A stretch of DNA of 64,000 nucleotides, taken from NCBI RefSeq assembly GCF_000471905.2, contig NW_006498150.1, forward strand, positions 635,237 through 699,236, given 5' to 3'. The first letter of the stretch is position 1, and each line of letters begins with the position of its first letter. The notes under the pieces were generated by a model, which worked only from the letters and a program-made list of their open reading frames with translations, ran no database searches and had not been told where the DNA came from. Below are positions 25,301-40,300 of the stretch, one piece after another. This stretch comes from Amborella trichopoda (lineage: Eukaryota; Streptophyta; Magnoliopsida; Amborellales; Amborellaceae). The translations under genes were made by a program, and so were the position numbers.

Positions 25301-28300
25301 TGGGCATGCATGCTGTAATCATATGCATTGGGATAGGTGTGTTTTTATGGGGATTCATGCACATAAGAGTGTGTGCATGCATGCAGGCGCATTGGGGTGC
25401 CTGCAGAAAAATATTCGGGGTACGGATTATGACTTTCTGAGGGTAGCTCGGATCTGAGCGATTTTCATACCGTCGGAAAACTCGTGATCCCTACAATAAC
25501 ACGATACCACTCAAAACACCAGACAGAGGTTATCCAACAAATCGAAAAAGAAATTTGAGGTAAGCATTAGTAGGAAATGATTCAGGATGAAAACAAGAAC
25601 AATGATCGAAAAAGTCCCGAAACTTATATCATCCCCCCTTTGAAAAGGATTTAGTCCTCTAAATCATTCATCTGCTTATCAAATAACTGGGGGTACTTTC
25701 TCACTACTTGAATCTACTCCAGCTTGGACTGCACGTCTCGATTATCAAATAACTTTATCGGGAGATGTGAGGGAGAACCGGTGCTTGGCATGCTCGTACT
25801 GTGGGATGAGCAACTACTCTGCAGCTGAGTGCTACAAGAAGACGAGAGCGTGTTTCAGATGTGGCAAGCCTGGCCACCTGATCAAGGGTTGCCCTATTAT
25901 GAAGCCAGAGGACAAGCCGAAGACTCAGGGTCGGGTGTTTGCACTCACAGGGCAGGAGTTTAAGGCTTCTACCTCAGTGATTCGAGGTATACTCTTTGTT
26001 TGTGGTAGAGAGGCTAGGATTCTGATAGACCCTGGTTCTTCTCATTCTATTGTTGCACCTCATTTTGCATGTCATCTAAATATTGAACCTTCACCTCTTG
26101 ACTATACTTTAGAGTATGCACAAATCCCCATAAAAACACACCCATCCCAATGCACATGACTACATCATGCATGCCCCCCCCCCACACAATGATTACACAC
26201 ATGTACTCTCACTTTGAATGGAGGGCTAAGATTGCCCCAATCACAATGTCATGTCTCTACACTATTTTATTTTTAATTTTTTTTTCCATAAAATATTTTG
26301 ACACCAAATTTTGGACGTCCATTCCTCTATTAAACTCGCACTAACAAAAAATATAAAAAAAATATTTCAATAAAATAAAATGACCAAAATACCCCTGAAA
26401 GTTTCAAGGGGTATTTTGGTCATTATTTTTTATATAAAAATTATTGTTAATATTTTTTATAGGAGCGCCCCAATGAGAAGATGGCACGTACCAAATTTCG
26501 TATTCAGAAAATTTGTATTAAAAAAAACTAAAAATAAAATACTTTGAGAGGTAGGATCTGAGATCAAATGGTGAGTGACTCTCTTGATAAAAAATGGACG
26601 ACTGGATGGTAAGGGGAGGATAGAACTTCTATGTTGTAGTGGGAACATAGAAAGCTTCCACTTTAAGAAAAGCTAAACTCTGATACCAATTGATGCAGAA
26701 AGATAGAAAAAAAAGGCAAAAAGAAGCCATATTTGAGTGGACCTAGATTTTCTTGCACCAAGAAGACAACCCAAAACCTAAAGAGAGCCTGGTTTTACTG
26801 TTCACACCACATTTTCACTGTTCACACCCTAGAAGTCCTAGAAACCCTAATCAAAGGCCTTTTTATTAAATTATAATGAAACGGACCAAAACTATCCCAC
26901 TTAAGTTAAAACATTAAAAAAAAGGTGTGATTTCCATAAGGTTGCAACCTTAAACAATCCAATTAAGCCACACCTCTTAATTTTACTATAACATGCAATT
27001 TAATGTAAAAATTTCTTAGGATTATCTGAAAATCTATTTTCATACCTAATTCTAAAATTTTAAACTCCAAAAATGGTTAAAATCAAGTAGATGTATAAAC
27101 ATATGGAAATCTTAAAAATGGACAGTCTAGATAATGTGTTGCAAGATGCACTATTTTTGGGACTAAGAATCTTCTTTTTTTTCATATTCATACATCTCGA
27201 TGTTGAGATGATATTAGAGAATTTTTCAACATTAAAACAACATTCTCCGATGGATTTTTTAGGTGCATCTGTAATTCTACATTTTACGGTTACAACCTTA
27301 TATAAACGTTTTCCTTAAAAAAATACCCCATGAGTCCCTGAACTTGAATTAAAACATAAAAGATCTCTAATCTACCCCTAAGTTTAAGTAGAACATTGGG
27401 AATCACTAAGAGACTGTAAAAATAAAAACAAAATAAATATAAACTCCATCAAAAAGTTGGCCTTCTCCTCTCGGATATCCTTGTGACCTTGGGATGTGGA
27501 TCATCATAAAGGGGATAATCAAAAGATGGATTGATTGGGTCAAAAGGATCATGAGAACTTCTTGGCTAGTCAAAAAGCACTGTCCAGTGCATCACTGTGC
27601 CCCATTGAGCGTCACTTGAGCTCACACCACCCTATTTAGCCAGCGCATCAGCTTTGCATTGCCTCTCCATGCATATTAAAAAGAGATGTATGGTGGGCTA
27701 GTAATCATGGTGATATGGATGAAAACATGTTGCAGTCAACACAGAATCAGAGATACACATGAGGTCCATGATATGTCATTTTGGGAACCCCCCTCAACCA
27801 CACTAGGGAGGATGGTAGCCAATATCGAACAATCTCAGCCATTCTAACAGGGCATGTGCCTCAATAGAAGTGGATAGTAATCCAAATTGAGCCTGAAAAG
27901 GTAAGTATATGTACCATACTATTTTGAAACAGCCCCCAATCCTTGCCGGACCGAGTTTCCCAAGGGAGCAACCATCAAAGTCCAATTCGATGATCCGAGC
28001 TCTACAAGGGCCATGTGGCTTGATTGTTGGGTTTTCATTGGCTTGGGCCCTAGCATAGTTCTCCAGTTTCGCATGAAGTCCTCCATTAAGAAAAATTGAA
28101 AGCCTTTGTTGTCCCTTGCCCAAAAAATCATTTTCATTATTAGTCAATCGACAACTTTCACCACTCTAGAAGTTTGGCTTTCAAATATCCGGCAGTTCCG
28201 TTCCACCCAAATACTACATAAGGTTGTCAAGACCATTGCCCGCCATAAATAAGCCCAAGGATGGGAAGGAAGGTAAGAAAAATGCTAAGCCCTCTTGTGC

Positions 28301-31300
28301 AAACCAAACACAAGAAGACTACATCACGGAAGACAAAATTATTCTTACCTTTAATTTTTGTTTAATTTCAAAGGATATATATTTTAATTTTATCTTTAGA
28401 ATTTATTTTTTGGGTTATAAAGTTCTTTTGCATTTTTTTTTCCTCTTTTTTTTTTTTTTACATTTTTAGGATTTAAGGAGTTGTTTAAAAAATTAGTTTG
28501 AGTGGTTATAGAATATTTTGTTTTATCAGGGGTAAAAATATCATTATGACTTTTGCACTTAAGCTGCGACTATTTAGCTAATTTTATCTTGGCTCAGGCT
28601 ATTTTGGATTATTGTACCCAAATTAAAATATAAAGAAAGAGCATGAAAGACCTAGGGTTCACGTGAGTATTAGGAAGGAAAAATTGGAAGTTTAACTTGG
28701 AGCTATAATTACAGTTTTTCTAGGAAGACAAATCAGGTTTCCTTCAACTTGTGGTTGTGCTTTGTTTGCAGTTTGTTATTTTTTCATTTTCTTCATCAAA
28801 GCCCTACATGAATTGGTATCGAGGCTATTGAAGTTCTTAAGCATATCAAAGAGGTGTAGCATTCAAGGGATTTAGGGCAATGGAAGCATAGTAGTGCAAG
28901 GGAAGTGTAGTTGACTTGTAAAACTCAAATTGTGGCCCTGGATTCAGATAGTAATGCAATAAATGTGGAGAAAGCATCTATAGGCCAAAATATTGGTTTG
29001 AAGTTTCCTACTTATTGATTCGTATAGCCACATGGAATGTAGGAATGCTTACACGTAAGTATATGAAGTTAGTAAATACAATGAGACAAAAGAGAGTAAA
29101 CATAGCTTATCTACATGGAAATAAGTGGAAGGGGGAAAAATCTAAGAAATTATATATAATTTTTTGTATCTAAGAAAGGATAATAATAGAAATGGCGTAG
29201 GCATAATAGTAGACAAAGATTTAAAGATAAAATAGTTAATGTCAAGAGAGTAGGTGATCGGCTCTTACTAATTAAACTTGTATTAGGGAAAAAGATAACT
29301 AATATACGTAGTGCTTATGCACCACAAGTAGAACTAGAGGATAGAGACAATTCTAGGAGGACATGAATGGACTAGCCCAAGACATACCATATGGAGAAAG
29401 GACGTTTTTAGGAGGAGACTTAAATGGTGATGTAGGGAAGGATAGTAGATGATATGAAGGGTACATGAGGGATATGGGTTTGGTGAAAGAAATGAGATGG
29501 ATGAGGTTATTCTAGATTTTGCTGAGGCGTATGACCTAGCAATAGCAAACACTTAAAGCGAGATGAACATTTAATAACCTATAAAAGTAGATCACATAAA
29601 AGCCAGATACACTTCTTCATAGCTAAGAACGTAGAGCGACCATCATGTAAAGACTGTAAGATTATCTCAGGAGAGAGCTTAACCACGTAACATAGGCTCA
29701 TGGTTATAGATGTCTGCATAAAGAAATCAAGAGAACACGTGAATTTAATAAGTATCCAAGAAATAGGTGGTGGAATTTAAAAATGAGAAAATATAATTAT
29801 TTAAGAATAACTTAGTTAAAGAAGGAAAATGAAACTCTGAACATGAGGTCAATGTTATGTGGAATAAGATGGCTGACTGTACTAAGAAAGTGGCAAAAGA
29901 AGTTTTAGGACAAACTAGAGGGAAAAGAAATTCCGATAAGGAAACTTGGCGGTGGAGTGATGAGGTTTAGAAGGCCATTAGCGAAAAGCGATTATGTTTT
30001 AAAACTTAGCAATGTAATAAAAATGAACAAAACTTAGAAGAATATAAAAATGCTAAGAAAAATACTAAGCAAATAGTAAATAATGCTAAATTTAAGGCAT
30101 ATGATCTATGCCGTAAACTGGGAATAAGAAGGTAAAAAATATGTCTTCAAATTAGCAAAATGAAAGAGAAATAGTTTAAGGATCTATACCATATTAAATG
30201 TATTAAGAGTGATAATCAAAGGATCTTGATAACAGATGAAGAGGTCAAAAAGGTAGAGAGTTTATTTAAAAAATTATTAAATAATGAATCCAATAGAAAC
30301 ACAGTGGTAGAAGGAACTGTTGGCATAAATGAGGGTGAAGATCATAAATGCATTCATAGGATTGAGATATCGAAAGTAAAGGAATCTTTAAAAAGGATGA
30401 ATATAGGAAAAGCTTTAGGACCAAATGGTATCCCAATAGAAGTTTGGAAGTGTATGGGGGAATCGGCATTGACTAGCTGACCAAGCTGTTCAACAAGGTG
30501 TTGAGAACAAAGAAAATGTCAGATAAATGGAGGAAAAGTATTGTGGAACCTATTTACAAGAACAAAGCAGACATACAAAATTTTGTGAACTATAGAGGGA
30601 TCAAACTTATGAGCCATACTATGAAGCTGCGGGAGAGAGTGATTGAGGAACCACTAAGGCATAAAACAAGTGTATCAGAAAACCAATCGGTTTTATGCCA
30701 AGGAGGTCAACAATTGAGGCTATTTTCCTACTTAAGCAACTGATTGAGAAGTTTGGGAGGAAGAGAAAAGACCTCCACATAATATTATAATGATCTAGAA
30801 AAAGCTTATGATAGAGTACCTCGAGATTTAATTTGGTGGGTGTTAGAAAAGAAAGGAGTCTCCATATTATATCGACTTTGTGAGAGATGTATGAGGGAAT
30901 AGTAACTTGTGTGCGAACAATGAGTGAAGATATGAGTGAGTTTTCAGTGACAATAAGTCTACATCAGGAGTCAGTGTTGAGCCCATACCTCATTGTCTTA
31001 GTTATGAATGACTTAACGAGGCACCTTTAAGAAGAGGTACCATGATTTATGTTGTTCACACAAGCCATAGTTTTGATTGATGAGAATCGAAGCAACGTCA
31101 ACATAAAGTTTGAACTTTGGAGGGATGCTCTAGAATCTAGAGGTCTTAAAATTAGCCAGACTAATACAAAGTATATGGAATGCAAGTTTCTAATGATAAG
31201 AGTAGAGACAAGGAACTAGTTAAGATTGAAGTCTAAGAAATACTAAAAAGATCACACTTTCGATATCTTGGGTCTATCATCCAAGTAAATTAAGACATTG

Positions 31301-34300
31301 AGGAAGATGTTGCACATAGAATTAGAGAGTTTTATATGATCGCCGCGTACCAATGAAGCTGAAGGGGGAGTCATATAGGATAGCTATGAGATCAGCTTTG
31401 CTTTATGGGGTGGAATGTTGAGCAGTCAAGAAACAACATACCTATAGGATGAGTGTAGCTGAGATGAGGATATTGAGATAGATGAGTGGAAAGATAAGAA
31501 GGGATAGAATTCAAAATGGATACATTAAGGAGAACTTACGTGTGGCTTCAATTAGGTGATAAGATGAGAGAAAGTAGGCTTAGTTGGGCTGGCCATGTGC
31601 AGTGTAGACCCAGTACAACACCTGTTAGGAGGTGCGAGTTGATTCAAATAGAAGGCTCAAAAAGGGTAAAAAAGGTCGTAAGTAGTGAGAAAAGATATGG
31701 CAACTTATGGTCTCACTAAGGGTATGACCTTGATAGAGCAGAATGGTCGACCAATATTCGTATAGCCAACCCTAAATAGTTGAGAAAACCATATGATGAT
31801 AATGATGATCATGAATTTCTTACATTATTTTCACTATGAGTTCAAGGATAGCCGAATTTGATAAATTTGTATGATTCCTCAATATAGATATCAGGATCGG
31901 TTTCTTAAGGATTTCTTCTTATCACAAAAAATCTTTGAGCCAACAAAAAAGAAGGCTGAGGAAGGTGGTTTTGACGTTGAATTCATATTAGCACACTTCA
32001 AAACTCAAGCATGAGTTTTCTCCAACCAAACGGCAAAGTTGATATAGGGACTTGATAAAGAAACAAAAGATTGACAAATTCCAAGTAAAGGACAAGCACA
32101 AGTTGGAGGAAACATGAGTTTCCTTCTCAAAAACATTAACTACAGCTCCAAATAAAAGCTGCCTTTTTCTTCCTTAAAACTCAAGTGAATGACCGTAGGC
32201 CTATCATGTGCTTTATTTATATTTTAATTAGGGTACAAAGCCCAAAATAAACTTTGTAAAAATAAAATTGATTAATAGTCACAACTTAAACACAAAATTT
32301 GTAATGACATTTTTACCCCTGACAAAACAAAATATTCCATAATCACTCCAACTACTTGTCTAAAAAACTCCTAAAATCCTAACAATATTACAAAAAAAAA
32401 AAAAAAAAACCTTAGAATACAAAAAACTTTAAAACCTTAAAGTAGAATCTAAATTCAAAATTAAATTAAAGTATACAACCTTTGAAATTACAGAAATTAA
32501 AACTAAGAATAATTTTATCATGCATCACTATCAACCATTTCCGTGAAACAAACATGAAATACCCCCCCCCCCCCCCCAAAAAAAAAAAAACCAACAAAAA
32601 AAAATCCAGATTTACAGGGTCAATTTGACATTTAATAGAAGCCTCAAGAAATACAAAACCCAACTCTCTGCTTTCCAAAATACATAAAAGTGGATCACTA
32701 CCATAAAAAACACTTCACTTCATGAAACTATTTCATGCGAGAGCACCTATAACTGAGGGGCCTAGTAGATGGAACACAACAACCGTCATCCAAAGCATAA
32801 CTAGCAATTAGTTGAAGCTGCTTCTGTCATAAACCTTGATATCAATAGAGATCGGCATTCAATCTAAAGAGGATTGAGGGAGGATTGAGAATTGTTTTCA
32901 TTCGCATATCATGGTTTGGAGGAATAGGGTTTTATGGGGCATCATTCATTTCTGCAAGACAGTGATGAATATCATAGCTAACTGCCATATAAACATAGAC
33001 ATTTATGATACATGAAGAAAATGAAGACATCGCAAAGTGGTATATGAGGGAAAACATCATAATTTTAAATAAAAGTTGCATATTACCTATAATCAGTGTG
33101 CTGCACATCTTCTATCATGTTGCATACATAATCAAGCAAACTTAAGCCAAGGTTGTCTCATCAAAAGGAGAGGAAAAGAGAATTTAAAGTAGCCATTGTG
33201 TTCCTCTAGTAACCTTTCTCTAGGCTATTTAGTAATTTTTCTGTATTTACCCTTAACCTTGGACAGTACACAAACTTCGCACTACAAATAGAAAATGGTT
33301 CTTGTATTTTCTAGAATGTGTAACGATGGTGGTAATGCACCCCTTCCAGTTTAAGCTTGTGTATAGTCATTTGCATCTTCCTTGTTTCCCACAGAAAGCA
33401 ACACAATCTATACAAAGAATGTTACAAAGCTAAAAGGTTAATATCAATCATTGTACCAAGATAAATAAGTAAGTTTTCCAAACCAAATACCATAATGAAG
33501 AACAGAAGATGAATGGCATGCATCATAAAAAGAAATTGTTTTGTTTCATCAAACAAAAATTTAAAGTAATGACGCACTGCATGCTGTGACCAAGGATCAC
33601 TTTTGTTGATTTCAAGTCCTTTCCTAGCAGAAATCTCTGCATCAGACATTCTCCCAAGCTCCAGCAACGGAAATGCAAGCATCCCATATATGTAGCTCTC
33701 CTGTTGATTTTCTGGTAAAACCTGCTGTCAAATAATTATCAGATCTTCAAACAGCTCAAACAATAACAAATTCATCCATCAAATTTATTGATGCAAGATA
33801 TTAAGCATTAGAAATATATCACTGGTGGTCCAAAATGACAGTACAAAGGAGCTCTATATGAATAGACCACATAAAAAAGTAAGTACATAAAACCCAAGAA
33901 TGCAGAAAGAAAGAAACCTGTTCTACAAGACCCAAAGATAGATCTGGGCGTCCCATGTAGAAGCATAGCGCTTGAGCTCTATTCAAAGAAGCCAAATCAC
34001 GTGGGAACTCTCTCAGTAGCTACAAAAACATAGACCATATGCTCGAGTTTTAGAATGATCCCAACAGATATGGTAGAAGCTACATGCACAACAAAGATTC
34101 TAAAGAAAACCTAACAGAGGTCGATCCTATGTATGTCTTTGTGTATACATATGTATGTATGTATGCATGTATGTATCATGAGTATTTCTAATTATTAACC
34201 ATATCTCCCAAAGAAGAAATTTAGACTGATGACATTTTGCATATCATTGGCGTCACTTACACTTTATTCTTAATTGATTTGGCCAGATAGGTGCGGAAGT

Positions 34301-37300
34301 AGGTTTAGATTTCAAAAACCTGGGATGTCTGATCTATTATATTTCTATCCAGACGAGATCTAGACGTCACTCACACATTAATCAAAATCTAGACAAAATG
34401 TAGATGTGTAAAATTTGGGACCCACAAACCTCTCTTAACTCAAAATTGCTTATGTATGTATGTGTGTGTGTGTGTGTCTATAATGGATGGAAATATACTA
34501 CATATACTAATAGGTAGCCATCTCCCATATAGTTGGGAAAAGGCTCTGATGATGATGATGATGATAATGCCCCTAAGCTAATTTCTAAACGTTAGCTCAT
34601 TGGCCCAAAATTCCTAAAAAGGCATATCTGAGGAGAAAATTTTGTGGGTAGCCCATGGTCATCCCAGTTAACATGCTCAAAGAAAACATAAATGAATAAC
34701 TCCAGAAATTGTTTCTTTTTTAAGAGAGAGAAAATGCAGTGAATACATGCCATCTATTTACAGAAACAATGGTTTTAGATGCACCCATCATCACTACATG
34801 AATTTAACAAAAAAAAGAGTTTTGAGTTCTTAAAAGCTTAAATATAAAATGGGCAGTCAATAGATTCTCTCCATACAAAAAAACCATTTTCCAGGTTTTA
34901 GTCAAATTTTCTTTCGGGTCCTAAATTCCTTAAACCGAAAAAATAAAATTACAAATAAAAATAAAATAAAGAAGACTTGTTTGACCCCAATTTTGTAGAT
35001 GACCATATTGAAAACGACCTAGAAAAAGGAGTTTTTTGGGGAGAGAAATGCAGCGATTAAATTTCATCCATTTGAAGAAAATCTTCGATGTTATCATCAT
35101 CACTAGATGAACAATACAAAATAAATAAAGAAAAAAACTGGTCTTGCATGTTATCATCATCACTAGATGAACAATAAAAAATAAATAAAGAAAAAAGAGT
35201 TTGAGTTCTTAAAGATTTAGATATAAAATGGAATGGCAAATTTTCCCACCATTTGAACTCTTTGGAAGGAATCTATTTTCTAAGTTTTCTTTGATTGTTT
35301 CTTTAGAGATTGTTCACTAGGTCCAACAGAGAGCATGTGTAAACTTTGGGTTCAAATGAATCCCCCCTTAGATAAGTTTTTCCCCTCTCTATGAATTATG
35401 ATCCACCTACACACTTTAAAAACTCAGATCAATACCGCCCCAACCTTTTTCTACACAAAAAATTTATTTATCTGTTTTATATAAAAACATTAAGAGGGGG
35501 CTATTGGTGCTCTTTTTATGAGTAAGAGGAGGTTCATGGGTTTACATGGTCCCGGGGTCTCTGTGGACCGTAGATAATAGCGCGACGGGGGGCTACGTCC
35601 TTCTCTCTAAGTTCTTTTAAGAGTTTTAGGCCCGTGAGCTTATCTTATAGAACTTATCTCAATGGTATTTGACACATATGTTTGGATGTATTTTTACCGA
35701 ACATGGCGAGTCCATATCAAACGACCCAATTAAAACCTGAGGGCAGGTATCCGCACATCACTTTATCCAAGAAACCGTTAAAAGGCAGGGTAAGTGACAA
35801 ATTGCAACTATTGGGGTGTGTCAACCCTGGCTGCAATCCAATACTATATATGCTGGAAAACCTTCGGAAATAGAAAGTGGTAGAAGGGCCCCCAAATGAA
35901 TACATATTGGGCCCAAACTAAAACAAATCCTCATTTTGGGTGGTGAAAGCCCTCACAAATAAAATCCATGAGCTCTAAAGTCAGTTATGGACATAATAGA
36001 TCATGGAGAAGCTAATAAAAGTGGACAATGGAAGCCAAAAGAAACGGATGCAAATCGACTTAGAATTGAGCCCAAATTTAATCTAAGATGCCCCCGACAT
36101 ATCCCCCAAGTATCAGCCCTAAGCTCTTTATATATATATGAAAACACTTACACTTACAAGCAAATTTATATAGTATCTCACTCATGGCTCATCATCATCC
36201 AAAGTCTATAATATGGTCATGGTTGTTTGATAGTGTTTGAATTTGAATAATTTTTATAAAAATCAGATTAACCTAAAATTTGAAACATGTGTACGTCTAA
36301 CCAACTCGCACCTAAAAAAAATATTAAAAAAATAAAAAATAAGATGATGAAAGTAACCCTGAATATTTATAGGGGTAATTTGGTCCTTTTTATTATTTGA
36401 ATTACTTTTTTTATATTTTATTTAAGTGCGCCTCACTAAGGCGCACACACCAACAAAATTACAAGTCAATCTATTTTGTTGAAAAATTATCAAATTCAAA
36501 TACTATCAATCGTGATTGTATGATGGACTTTAGATGGTGATGAGCCATGAGTGAAATATTATAGAAATTTGCTCAATGTGTGTTTTTAAGTGTTTTCCAC
36601 ACATACACACATATACATCACATCTAAGCCTTATCCCAACCACTTGGAGTCGGCGATACAAATCCTATTCTGTCATTCCGATCCATCAAGGGCCATACCC
36701 TCAATCACACCATAAGTCATCATATCTCTTATCACGACTTCCATCCATGTCCCTTTTGGCCTTACCCTTGCCCTTATAGAGCCTTTCACTCGAATCAAAT
36801 CACCCCTCCTAACTGGTGTAGTTCTAGGTCGACGCTGCTCATGGCCAGACCACCTAAGCCTAACTCATCTATAGCCAAAACAAGAGACATGGGCTCAATG
36901 TTGATCCCTGATATTGTCACTTAAAAGTCAATTGTCTCTCCCCTAGTTGTCCTCACACTAGTTAGCGTTCCCTCATAAATATCTCTCATCATGTCAATAT
37001 ATCCTCTAGAGACTCCTTTCTTTTCGAACACCAACCAAATTAACTCTCAAAGTACACTATCATTTCCTTTCTCTAAATAAATAAAGAATATGTGAAGGTC
37101 TTTTCAATTCCCCCTAAAATTCTCAAACAATTGCCTAAATAGGAAAATAGCCTCAATTGTTTACCTCCCTAGCATACACTTGAGTTGATTTTCTGATACA
37201 CTCATTTCATATTGTAGTCGTTGCTCAATCACTCTCGTCAACAACCTCTCATAATGTGGCTTATAAGTTTAATCCCGCGATAGTTCATACAATTATATAT

Positions 37301-40300
37301 TTCTCATTTGTTCTCGTAAATAGGTACCACGGTATTTTTTCTACTTTCGTCAGCCATTTTCTTTGTACTCAAAATCTTGTTGAACATCATGCACAACCAA
37401 TGCATGCCAATCTCTCCCAAGCACTTCAAAACCTCTATTGGGATACCATCTAGTCCTAAAGTCTTTCCCATCTTCATCTTTCTCAAAGCTTCTTTCACAT
37501 CAGATATCCTAATCCTACAAATGTATTTATGACCTCCAACTTCATTTATGTCAAAGGTTCCTCCAAACACTGCGTGCCCATAGTGGTTATCATCTAATAA
37601 TTTTTTAAAATAAATTATCCACCTGTCACTGACCTCATCATCCATCACCATGACCCCTCTAATCCCCACTCTTAATGCATTAACATGATCTAGATCTCTA
37701 TAATTCCTCTCTCATTATTGTCAGTTCGAAGACATCTTTTTCACCTTCTCTTGTCCCCAATTTATCGTATGAATCAGCATATACCTTAAGCTTAGCCTTA
37801 CCAGAGGATCCCATTAAGGATCAAGCTCCCTGAATTTAAGAAATGCCCGAATCGAGATCCCATGTCTCGGAGCATAGGATCAAGCTTCTAGAGCGGGAGC
37901 GACCACCTCCTTAGAAGATCCCGATAACTATGCTTTTGATAGATAACAAAGATAAAATGGATTCCATGAAGATAAGAGTGTTATCCCCAAAAGAAGCAAA
38001 CATCCCACTAGCTCCATCCCAAGTGGCACCACCATTAGTTTCCAAAAGAACATAGGAGTTTGAAATGGAGATTATGTCACCAATCTTTGTAATCTACAGG
38101 GCCATATAAACCAATCTCCAAGAATACTTCAAATAAAAAATGTTGTTGAGAGAACCACTCACCACAGCCAACAACTACAAAGAAGCAGCAAAAAACTACC
38201 ATGAGAACCATCAATAGGGCTTTCTGACAAGCCTTATTTGTGCTGTAGGTATATTGAGCAAAGGTCTCAAGGTTTTCCGCATGGTACTACCATCAAGAAC
38301 AACTACGAATTTTCTCAAGGGCCAGTCGCTCGAATCACTTACTGATGAATGCTTTAATTGAGGCTTTCTAACCCTCATAAGGTCCACATAATGGCCATTA
38401 AAAAATTAGCAATATTTGTACCTTTCATGACGCCCCAATTACTGTCAAACCGCTTCCTTAGTGTTATGCATGAGAACCAAGTGGGCTTGTGGAACCCCTT
38501 TTCGCAAGAGCAATTTGCAAAGGATCCGAAAATCATGTATAGACTCATGCTATGTTAGGTGGTTAAGCCATCTCTCCTAGCAAGTAAGTTCCTTAAACCG
38601 AGAAACCTATATGAGGGGACCCTCAGCCTTGACCGATCATTGGATGCAACTTGAGTGCAACATTTTGCTAGCAACAAAAACAATTGGTGCGAGGTGACCA
38701 TGCATGTTTGGATTATCATGCACGGGTAGAAATGACTCGAGAAGTGGGTGGAACAAACCTTTAAACCTCCTTAATGAGCCATGTGAGTAGTCATTGAAGG
38801 GTGGAGCATCGGCTGATGTAACTAAGATTATAGTTAGTGGGAATAATATGTTCCGGCCCTTAATGACCAATGCAAATGAGGGTGAGTGTATGGCTTGCAA
38901 CTCGGGGCTATATTTTCCATTTGTCCTAACCATTGAGTGGCATCCATGGTTGTTCATGAAGAACTGTATAGAACAATAAGAGTGCACTATGGCCCTTTGC
39001 ATACAGCTTATGCGTGCCTGGAGGTGCAAATGGGTCAGACCGGGCCATCCTAGCGGACCTCGTAGGCTCCACCCAACATAGGACAGTTTCAGGGCCCTTC
39101 ATTGGCCCGTTGGGCTGGGTTGAGCCTTAATTAAAGGCTCATTAACTAAATGGGCAAGGATAGGGCCGTAGTATTAAGGCCGACTTTAGGTGACTTTCAA
39201 TTAATAAGGTACAAATTTATTGGGCTGGCTTGGAGGCCCAGCACAACATAGACATGATTCAGGCTCCTTTAAGACTTTTCAAGCTAGGCCGGGCTTGAGT
39301 TTAACACGTGTTGGCGTAACGGATGGGTCGCAGTTGCCTAAGTCCAGCCCACTTACACCTTGCATTTCTTTTGTTTGCTTGCTCCAGTCCTCTTGTGTAT
39401 GTTTGTGGAAGATTGGCCTTCCCTCAGTCCAGGTTCGACTTTGGCTATCATCACAGGGTTTGGCTAAGAGAAAGATCACATCCCATGACAATCGGAATCA
39501 GATCTTGGTTGATGTCCTCATAGCTGATGGCGTCTCAACTGAAATTCGGAAGCATATCAAATACCTCAAGGACCAATTGGAGTAAATACTGACATTAGGA
39601 CCATGACAGAGGATGTTTGATTGTTCAACTTCATGTTGAGTCTGTCAAGTTGGGCCTAGGTAGAGTTGACAAGGCAACTTGCCCACTGTTATGGCCGTAG
39701 CTGAGGGCCTAGGAGAGTACAAACGTCGTTGCGAGTTATATTCAACCTACAAGAATGGGCCTTTGAGGGCTAATGCCAAGAGAGTGGTGCCCCACAATGG
39801 GGCCAGACCTGAGACGGGAGCAACCAAAGAGAAAAGGCATCCCAAAAGCTTTCTCAGACTGCTTCATATGCAAGGTTGATTACAGGGTGAGAGATGACCC
39901 AAAAAATCATCCCTTCAATGTGGCTCTACAAGTTGAAGGGGCCCATGCATAGGCCCACTCAATGCAACTACTATATGCATGGCAGCTGGTAGGGGTCAGT
40001 GTACAGGCCTGAGAAGACTCCAAGCTAAGGATCAATAAAGCTGGCGAGTCAACGGAACCAATGATGACTCAAGTGGGGTCGTCATGAGATACACCATCAT
40101 TGGTAAGGGTGAGCCAGTGGCATGTCACCCTGCTCCACAGGTGAAAGAGATATCCTTAATGAGTTGTGTGATGCGAGGGGACATCCACCTAGTCCAAGTG
40201 GGAAAAGAAGAGGAGATTTGGTAGTCGACATGAGTACCACAGGTATCATCATACTTACAGTAAGGCTGGTCTGGGGTCTTCCTCGTAAGGGCCACATGAG

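Noticed and set aside
25152..25382. Cys/His-rich minus-strand frame at 25152-25382
   Set aside because: It is a translation of CATGCATG and CTCTC repeats inside a gypsy LTR; the regular Cys/His pattern comes from the repeat.
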